Source: JALVCQ01 sp964452325
Lineage (GTDB): Bacteria; Bacteroidota; Bacteroidia; JAADEI01; JALVCQ01
DNA length: 13,138 bases
Reading direction: 5' to 3'
Assembly: GCA_964452325.1 (NCBI GenBank)
Contig: CAYVLB010000047.1
Coordinates: forward strand, 1 to 13,138
Numbering within the stretch: position 1 is the first letter of the stretch; the number at the start of each line of letters is the position of its first letter. The translations under genes and the position numbers were made by a program. This document shows, piece after piece, positions 7,992-13,138 of this stretch. A model generated the notes under the pieces. The model searched no databases. It was not told the origin of the DNA and saw only the letters and a program-made list of their open reading frames with translations.

Positions 7992-8020
7992 TTGAAATCA
8001 GGCCTGAATTTGTATATTTG
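7992..8020 (+). promoter_or_regulatory. promoter of the SRP RNA gene
   Basis: TTG (7992-7994), an 18-nt spacer, then TATATTTG (8013-8020) followed by C. This is the best Bacteroidota-type promoter in the window. It places the start at about 8025-8026, exactly where the SRP RNA closing stem begins. The spacer contains the 10-bp palindrome TCAGGCCTGA (7998-8007). Confidence 0.75.
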
Positions 8021-8024
8021 CCTC

Positions 8025-8125
8025 GGGCAAGCCCCATGCGACCAGCTCCCTGTGTTCGTCCCAGGTCCGGAAGGAAGCAAGGCGGGGCAGGTTGAGCGGT
8101 GCGACATGGGTGCCTTGCCCTTTTT
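8025..8125 (+). ncRNA. ffs: signal recognition particle RNA (4.5S-type)
   Basis: The SRP domain IV core is present: CCAGGTCCGGAAGGAAGCA (8061-8079) with the GGAA tetraloop at 8069-8072 and the asymmetric loops that bind Ffh. The ends pair: GGGCAAG (8025-8031) with CTTGCCC (8114-8120), and CCCATG (8033-8038) with CATGGG (8105-8110). It is a single long hairpin of about 100 nt without an Alu domain, as in most Gram-negative bacteria. The RNA works with Ffh and FtsY to send signal-peptide proteins to the membrane. The closing stem runs directly into TTTTT (8121-8125), so stem and U-run also form the terminator. Any open frame over this region is spurious. Confidence 0.95.
8114..8125 (+). terminator. 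SRP RNA terminator
   Basis: CTTGCCC pairs with the RNA's own 5' end and is followed at once by five T. The mature stem doubles as the intrinsic terminator. Confidence 0.6.
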
Positions 8126-8154
8126 CAAGCATCTCATAATTTGTTAAGGATAAG

Positions 8155-8829
8155 ATGTTAGTTTTTGTAGATACTGCCAATCTCGATGCAATCAAGGAAT
8201 TAAACGATTATGGTATCTTGGACGGGGTAACTACCAATCCGTCTTTGATGGCTCGTGAGGGAATTCGAGGGGAAGCTGCTGTTTTGCGTCATTATCAAGA
8301 TATATGTGAAGAAGTGGATGGCCCCGTGAGTGCCGAAGTGATCGCTACTGATCTGGAAGGCATGGTCGAAGAAGGGCGCATGTTGGCCCAATTGCACCCT
8401 AATATCGTAGTGAAAGTCCCCATGACGCCGAATGGCCTTAAAGCCATTGTTCAATTGAAGGCAGAAGGTATTGCGACCAATTGCACGTTGGTTTTTTCTC
8501 CGGGACAGGCATTGTTAGCAGCCAAGGCAGGGGCTACGTTTGTGTCGGTATTTTTAGGGCGCTTGGATGACATCGGACACGAAGCGGTCGAGATGGTGGG
8601 GCAGATTCTGGACATCTATGAAATGCAAGCAATGGAGGCTCAGCTACTGGCAGCTTCCATCCGTCATCCCCAGCATATTATTCAATGTGCGGCGATCGGA
8701 GTGCACGCAATCACAGCCCCCCCTGATAGTATTCGCAAACTGTTGGTACATCCGCTTACGGATATTGGCCTGAAACGGTTTTTGGCGGACTATCAACAGG
8801 TGCGTCAATTAAAAACTAAAATGGCGTAG
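8155..8829 (+). CDS. tal: transaldolase, TalC/fructose-6-phosphate aldolase family
   Basis: 224 residues, the short single-barrel type. Family motifs are LVFVDTANLDAIKEL (Asp6), GVTTNPSLM (24-32), NIVVKVPMT with the Schiff-base Lys87, TNCTLVFSPGQALLAAKAGA (108-127) and SVFLGRLDDIG (131-141). Two residues help separate transaldolase from fructose-6-phosphate aldolase: the position equal to FSA Gln59 is Glu61, and the one equal to FSA Tyr131 is Phe133. Both are the transaldolase state, so the likely reaction is dihydroxyacetone transfer in the non-oxidative pentose phosphate pathway, in the cytoplasm. The gene follows the SRP RNA; a weak TAATTTG (8137-8143) may start its transcript. The next gene begins 4 nt after its stop. 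Confidence 0.92.
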   Translation: MLVFVDTANLDAIKELNDYGILDGVTTNPSLMAREGIRGEAAVLRHYQDICEEVDGPVSAEVIATDLEGMVEEGRMLAQLHPNIVVKVPMTPNGLKAIVQLKAEGIATNCTLVFSPGQALLAAKAGATFVSVFLGRLDDIGHEAVEMVGQILDIYEMQAMEAQLLAASIRHPQHIIQCAAIGVHAITAPPDSIRKLLVHPLTDIGLKRFLADYQQVRQLKTKMA

Positions 8830-8833
8830 CATC

Positions 8834-9511
8834 ATGAAGCAGTCTTTTGGATTTGTTGTAGGCATGCTGTGGATAATGAATAACATTGGGGCTCAGGTGG
8901 TGCAATATGACCCGGGCAAGGTTGTGGTGGTAACGGGAACAGTTGCAGATGCTGGAAACCTTCATGGGGTGATCACCTTTACCAATGTCCAGGCCACGGA
9001 TTCGCTTCATGCTGCCTGGAAGGTGATTGAAAATACTTTTAATCCGGCTTGGGATGTGGTGTTTTGCACGGATATATGTTATACTCAGGTAAAGTATGCG
9101 GGTCAATATGCGCCATTGGCTCCGAATAAAAGCGGTATCATTAGTGTGGATGTGACTCCCAACGGGGCCGCAGATACGGGGTGGTTGAAGATTTGGTTAT
9201 ATGACCCCCAGCAAGGATCGTTTTCCGATACGGTAACGGTCGAAATGCGTATTGGAACACAGGCAACCAGTATAGGTAAAGTTGATGTTCGGGAAATGAT
9301 GATGTTTCGCCAAATGGGGCGGGTGTTGTATTTTGGGGAGGGGCATCGAGACCTCCAGGTGAAAGTGTATTCCCTGACGGGTGAAGTGGTTGGGACGTAT
9401 CGGGTGCGGGGGCAAACGGTGACGTTGCGGAGTATTCCTGCAGGGATTTATTTTGTGTGGGTAGCGGATGGGCAAGTACGTCCTTTTGTGCGTCGGATTT
9501 ATCTTGATTGA
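8834..9511 (+). CDS. small secreted protein with T9SS sorting domain
   Basis: 225 residues. The signal peptide MKQSFGFVVGMLWIMNNIGA is cleaved before Gln21. An N-terminal beta-rich domain (about 25-140) contains AWKVIENTFNPAWDVVFCTDICY, with a close Cys pair (Cys78, Cys82), a layout seen in other Bacteroidota secreted proteins. A C-terminal Por/T9SS sorting domain (about 155-225) includes LQVKVYSLTGEVVGTYRV, SIPAGIYFVWVADGQ and the final RRIYLD. It is probably exported by Sec and then T9SS. The function of the N-terminal domain is unknown. The start lies 4 nt after the transaldolase stop, so translation is probably coupled, although the two proteins act in different compartments. Confidence 0.85.
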   Translation: MKQSFGFVVGMLWIMNNIGAQVVQYDPGKVVVVTGTVADAGNLHGVITFTNVQATDSLHAAWKVIENTFNPAWDVVFCTDICYTQVKYAGQYAPLAPNKSGIISVDVTPNGAADTGWLKIWLYDPQQGSFSDTVTVEMRIGTQATSIGKVDVREMMMFRQMGRVLYFGEGHRDLQVKVYSLTGEVVGTYRVRGQTVTLRSIPAGIYFVWVADGQVRPFVRRIYLD

Positions 9512-9530
9512 GGGCGGCTGAACGATAACA

Positions 9531-10340
9531 ATGTGGGATGAGCTTTGGCAGCGGCTGCGGTGGGAGATAGGGGTGGAGCGTAATCCCATTTACATTGTTA
9601 TAGTGGGTCAAGTGGCGTGTTTCATACTTTTGGGCCTGGTGCGCCTGGGGGGGGCGATGCTCTCGCCGTCGGAAGGCTTGATGTTTTCTGTGATTGAGCG
9701 GTTGGCTTTGCCTGCTTCACTCACGGCATGGATAAGGAATCCATGGACAATCGTTACTTATTCATTTGTGCATGCTGGGGTTTTTCATCTGCTGTTTAAT
9801 ACGTTGATCTTTTATTGGTTTGCCCGTATTTTTTCGGATTTGGTAGGGCAGTATCGTGTATGGTGGATTGTGGGGGGTGGGATGGTTGGCGGAGCATTAG
9901 CATATTGGGGGGGCATGGCATGGCTGGATGATGGAGGGCATTTAATAGGTGGGTCGGCGGTGTCGATGGCAATGATGGTGGCGGCTGCTACCTTGGCACC
10001 CCGATATCCGATGTATTTGCTTTTGTTCGGATCGGTTCGAATTGCCTACCTGGCAGTGGTGATTTTACTACTTGATATATTGCTAATACCGGGTGGTAAT
10101 GTAGGTGGCCATATAGCTCACTTGGGAGGAGCATTATGGGGCTTTTTATATGTTCGATGGATGCAAGGGCGGCTGGGTGAACTTCCGGTCCGTCGGCCCG
10201 GAAAAGTAAAATCCCCGGAAAACACTTCAGCAGCAGTTGATCGGATCTTGGAGAAGGTGGTTCGGGAAGGAATGGATAGTCTGACGGACCGTGAGCGGCA
10301 AATATTGGAAGATGCTTCCCGCCGCTTTCGGAATCGGTAA
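9531..10340 (+). CDS. rhomboid-family intramembrane serine protease
   Basis: 269 residues. The membrane core carries the rhomboid hallmarks: His81, His86 and Asn90 in HAGVFHLLFN; the nucleophile Ser142 in GGSAVS (more often GASG); and the catalytic His197 in GHIAHLGGALWGF. Six or more hydrophobic segments span about 20-210. A cytoplasmic tail (about 232-268: VDRILEKVVREGMDSL, LTDRERQILEDASRR) matches the short C-terminal helix pair found on many Bacteroidota rhomboids. Rhomboids cut other membrane proteins within or near their transmembrane helices; the substrate is unknown. The gene starts 19 nt after the T9SS protein gene and probably belongs to the same transcript. Confidence 0.93.
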   Translation: MWDELWQRLRWEIGVERNPIYIVIVGQVACFILLGLVRLGGAMLSPSEGLMFSVIERLALPASLTAWIRNPWTIVTYSFVHAGVFHLLFNTLIFYWFARIFSDLVGQYRVWWIVGGGMVGGALAYWGGMAWLDDGGHLIGGSAVSMAMMVAAATLAPRYPMYLLLFGSVRIAYLAVVILLLDILLIPGGNVGGHIAHLGGALWGFLYVRWMQGRLGELPVRRPGKVKSPENTSAAVDRILEKVVREGMDSLTDRERQILEDASRRFRNR

Positions 10341-10370
10341 ACGAGTGTGGAAGGTTTAAAACTTTTCTTT

Positions 10371-10378
10371 TTACTTTG
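10371..10378 (+). promoter_or_regulatory. possible -7 element of the ABC ATPase gene
   Basis: TTACTTTG followed by C resembles TAnnTTTG with one mismatch. It sits 25 nt before ATG 10403, the same geometry as the clear promoters in this window. No good -33 is present. Confidence 0.4.
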
Positions 10379-10402
10379 CCATATCCTGTGAAGAAAGTCC
10401 AT

Positions 10403-12229
10403 ATGAAAGGATCGAATATACTTTTAGATGTTCAGGGCCTCTCGGTTGATTTTCGCACGGAAGAAGGGGTTGTGCATGCTGTTCAAAATGTTTCTTTTCA
10501 ACTGGAACGGGGGAAAACATTAGGGATTGTAGGTGAGTCGGGGTCTGGGAAGTCGGTGACCTCATTGGCGATAATGCGATTGATACCCAATCCGCCGGGG
10601 CGTATTGTGGGGGGGCGTATGTTGTTTGCTCGACGCAATGGTGAGTTGGTGAATCTGGTGGAACAGGATATTACGACAATGCAGGAGATTCGAGGTAATG
10701 AAATAGCAATGATTTTCCAAGAGCCGATGACATCCCTCAATCCGGTGTTTACATGCGGTGACCAAGTGATGGAGGCCATTTTATTACATCAAAAAGTGAG
10801 TCGTAGAGAGGCGCGGGATCGTACCATTGAGCTGTTTAAGCAGGTATTATTACCCCGCCCTGAAAAGATATTTGATTCGTATCCCCATCAGTTATCGGGT
10901 GGGCAAAAGCAGCGGGTGATGATTGCGATGGCGATGAGCTGTAATCCGTCAATCCTGATTGCTGATGAACCGACCACTGCTTTGGATGTGACCGTTCAGA
11001 AAACCATCCTACAGCTGATGCAGAAGCTTCAGGAGGAGAATGACATGAGCATTATTTTCATCACCCATGATTTAGGGGTCATTGCTGAAATTGCGGATGA
11101 TGTGTTGGTGATGTATCGTGGGAAATCGGTGGAGAGTGGGGATATTCTTCAAATTTTTACCAATCCGCAACATCCTTATACCAAGGGTTTGTTGGCATGT
11201 CGCCCTCCTTTAGATGTGCGATTGCGGCGTTTGCCTACGATGAGTGACTTTTTGGACGAGACCGTAGATGGGCGTATGAAGGCGCGATCCGTGACAGTTA
11301 AAGAAGTGATTGAAGAAAATATCATTTCGGAAGAGGAACGTAAAACGTGTTTGGAGAAGCTATATGCCCAAACACCTCTTCTGAAGGTGCGGAACGTGAA
11401 AACATATTTTCCGATTTGGCGTGGTTTCTTTTCCAGGGTTGTAGATTATGTACGGGCTGTTGATGATGTTTCATTTGATGTATATCCGGGAGAGACGCTG
11501 GGTTTGGTAGGCGAATCGGGGTGCGGGAAAACCACGTTGGGACGTACGATTTTGCGACTGATAGAGCCCACTGCCGGAGAGGCATATTATGAAGGACATA
11601 ACCTGTTCTCGCTTTCAGAAAAACAGATGCGGGAGCTACGAAAGAAAATGCAGATTATTTTTCAGGACCCTTATTCATCGCTTAACCCCCGCATGACGAT
11701 TGGCAATGCGATTATGGAGCCGATGAAGGTACATCGCCTTTACGATAATGATCAACAGCGAAGGGAACAGGTTAAGGAGTTGCTGGAACGGGTGGGCTTA
11801 AAGGCCCATCATTTTAATCGATACCCTCATGAATTTTCGGGGGGGCAGCGTCAGCGCATATGCATTGCCCGTGCCTTGGCGGTGAATCCCCAATTTATTG
11901 TTTGTGATGAAAGTGTTTCGGCGTTGGATGTGTCCGTGCAGGCTCAGGTGCTCAATTTGCTCAATGAGCTGAAAGAGGAATATCGCCTTACTTACATATT
12001 TATTTCTCATGATTTGTCGGTGGTTAAGTTTATGTCGGATCGCATTGCGGTGATGAATCGGGGTAAGATTGTCGAATTGGATGAAGCGGATGCCATTTAC
12101 TATCATCCGAAAGAGGAGTACACGCGCCGCCTCATTGATGCGATTCCTAAAGGACGCATCCAGGATATTCAAGCGGCCCAACGGCGACGTCAGGCCTGGC
12201 GGACACAAGTAGCAACAGGGGGTGCTTAA
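10403..12229 (+). CDS. fused double ABC ATPase, peptide/nickel (DppD-DppF) type
   Basis: 608 residues from ATG 10403; a longer frame from TTG 10376 would start within the likely -7 box. Half 1 has Walker A GESGSGKS (44-51), signature LSGGQKQR (164-171), Walker B ILIADEP (184-190) and H-loop His222, then the oligopeptide-type tail NPQHPYTKGLLACRP (254-268). A linker of about 65 residues follows. Half 2 has Walker A GESGCGKT (370-377), signature FSGGQRQR (478-485), Walker B FIVCDES (498-504, Ser in place of the usual Pro) and His536. Both ATP sites look intact. It would drive import of di- or oligopeptides or similar solutes at the inner membrane, as in GsiA or DppDF. No permease or binding-protein gene is in the window, so the substrate is open. 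Confidence 0.93.
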   Translation: MKGSNILLDVQGLSVDFRTEEGVVHAVQNVSFQLERGKTLGIVGESGSGKSVTSLAIMRLIPNPPGRIVGGRMLFARRNGELVNLVEQDITTMQEIRGNEIAMIFQEPMTSLNPVFTCGDQVMEAILLHQKVSRREARDRTIELFKQVLLPRPEKIFDSYPHQLSGGQKQRVMIAMAMSCNPSILIADEPTTALDVTVQKTILQLMQKLQEENDMSIIFITHDLGVIAEIADDVLVMYRGKSVESGDILQIFTNPQHPYTKGLLACRPPLDVRLRRLPTMSDFLDETVDGRMKARSVTVKEVIEENIISEEERKTCLEKLYAQTPLLKVRNVKTYFPIWRGFFSRVVDYVRAVDDVSFDVYPGETLGLVGESGCGKTTLGRTILRLIEPTAGEAYYEGHNLFSLSEKQMRELRKKMQIIFQDPYSSLNPRMTIGNAIMEPMKVHRLYDNDQQRREQVKELLERVGLKAHHFNRYPHEFSGGQRQRICIARALAVNPQFIVCDESVSALDVSVQAQVLNLLNELKEEYRLTYIFISHDLSVVKFMSDRIAVMNRGKIVELDEADAIYYHPKEEYTRRLIDAIPKGRIQDIQAAQRRRQAWRTQVATGGA

Positions 12230-13138
12230 AATGGATAGCCGACCCCCAGGTGAAGTCGAACATTAGACTTTAGCCAGGGAAAATTCCATTGGGAGATGGT
12301 AAGGTGTTGGGTAATGGGATCGTAGATGGGTAGGGCGGCATCGATTCGGAGGAGGAAATAATCAAAATCATAGCGGATACTTGTCCCGGCCCCGACGGCG
12401 ATTTGGGAAGGGGCTGTATTCCATCGGAACATCGATTCGGGATATCCGTAGTTGTTGATCACATTCCATACGTTGCCAGCATCCACAAATAAGGCACCCT
12501 TCCAAGGCCCCCCATAATTCCATCGCAATTCGGCGGAGGCGAGCAGAATCATTTCACCGGATCGCTGGAATGGTGAAATTGTAGAGTCGCTCACGGATCC
12601 GGGGCCTAGCTCTTGATAACGCCATCCACGAAGCGAGTTACTACCACCGATATAATAGCGGGCTTCGAAGGGTAAGTATCGGAGATTGCCATATGGAACG
12701 GCTATGCCAGTCCATATGCGAAAGTTCAAAGAGGTCCTTGTCCAGAAGCGATGCAAACGACAATCGATATTGGTTTTCAAATATTGATAGAAAGGAATTC
12801 CACCGAGTTTATACGGGGGAGGGTCGTTTGAAAAGGCACGATTGATCCAATAGGCTACGTTGCCGGCCGATTCAAGGGGTGTCCAATACATGACCACGTT
12901 CCAGCGCCGATTGCGGCGGGTCAGGTCAGTATAGAAAAAAGAGTATTGAAATAGTGGGATGACGTGAGATCTGAATACTTCCCGCAGGAAGGGGTCGGGA
13001 GAAGTAGCGATAAGATATTGGAGGTTTGAGTCAAGTACGTGGATTAGCGAATGTGAAATAAACAAGGGGGTAAATGAGTGTCGATTGTGGGGATTAATAA
13101 ATCGATAGGTAAGGCGTGCGGAATAGCTGATACGTTGG
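12226..13138 (-). CDS. Omp85/BamA-like outer-membrane protein, C-terminal part (partial)
   Basis: 303 residues are visible. The frame stays open to the window end, so the N terminus (with any POTRA domains) is missing; a TTG at 13065 is not the true start. It is the C-terminal barrel of a bacterial surface antigen/Omp85 protein: YYIGGSNSLRGWRYQELGPGS carries the loop-6 motif in the form LRGW (usually VRGF/Y), followed by LLASAELRWNYG, GALFVDAGNVW, VGAGTSIRYDFDYFLLRIDAALP, and a last strand ending in aromatic Phe (VGYPF), the usual barrel recognition signal. It may be BamA, TamA or another Omp85 member, working in outer-membrane protein insertion or secretion. Its stop codon overlaps the stop of the convergent ABC gene. 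Confidence 0.88.
   Translation of the reverse strand, partial: QRISYSARLTYRFINPHNRHSFTPLFISHSLIHVLDSNLQYLIATSPDPFLREVFRSHVIPLFQYSFFYTDLTRRNRRWNVVMYWTPLESAGNVAYWINRAFSNDPPPYKLGGIPFYQYLKTNIDCRLHRFWTRTSLNFRIWTGIAVPYGNLRYLPFEARYYIGGSNSLRGWRYQELGPGSVSDSTISPFQRSGEMILLASAELRWNYGGPWKGALFVDAGNVWNVINNYGYPESMFRWNTAPSQIAVGAGTSIRYDFDYFLLRIDAALPIYDPITQHLTISQWNFPWLKSNVRLHLGVGYPF

Noticed and set aside
7904..8195. Two minus-strand frames across the SRP RNA
   Set aside because: They cover ffs, its promoter and the start of the transaldolase gene; the RNA structure explains the sequence.
9141..9611. Two long minus-strand frames over the T9SS protein and rhomboid start
   Set aside because: Pro/His-rich translations typical of the complement of G-rich coding DNA; the plus-strand genes have clear domains.

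Overview
The window looks like a piece of a Bacteroidota (Bacteroidetes-lineage) chromosome. Three observations support this. Two proteins carry Por/type IX secretion (T9SS) C-terminal sorting domains. Outer-membrane and lipoprotein genes are frequent. Four promoters match the Bacteroidota -7 box TAnnTTTG, all followed by C, while purine-rich Shine-Dalgarno sites are absent before most starts. The genus cannot be read from the sequence.

Layout: (1) 1-500 is the end of an rRNA operon: the 3' end of 23S rRNA, a short spacer, and 5S rRNA whose flanks form a terminator-like stem ending in a U-run. (2) 574-1008 is a small DoxX-family membrane protein, closed off by a 17-bp-arm hairpin shared with the convergent gene. 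(3) 1100-3763 (-) is a large secreted protein with seven ~65-residue SBBP repeats and a T9SS tail. Its upstream region has a candidate promoter, a 14-bp palindrome and a 19-bp tandem duplication. (4) 3764-4270 has no intact gene but may hold decayed coding sequence. (5) 4271-4942 (-) is a YceI-like lipoprotein, divergent from (6) a two-gene unit at 5027-7967: a lipoprotein of unknown function, then a predicted outer-membrane barrel (DUF5723-like). (7) 8025-8125 is the small bacterial SRP RNA with its own promoter and terminator. (8) 8155-10340 is a tight run of a TalC/FSA-type transaldolase, a small T9SS-sorted secreted protein and a rhomboid protease. (9) 10403-12229 is a fused double ATPase for peptide-type ABC import. 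(10) 12226-13138 (-) is the C-terminal part of an Omp85/BamA-like barrel, open at the window edge.

Most of the content is housekeeping RNA plus envelope and secretion functions. I see no phage, IS, CRISPR, toxin-antitoxin or defence module. The less explained parts are the lipoprotein/barrel pair, the regulatory-looking DNA before the SBBP gene, and the ghost coding signal in 3.9-4.2 kb. I did not find a convincing new multi-gene system.
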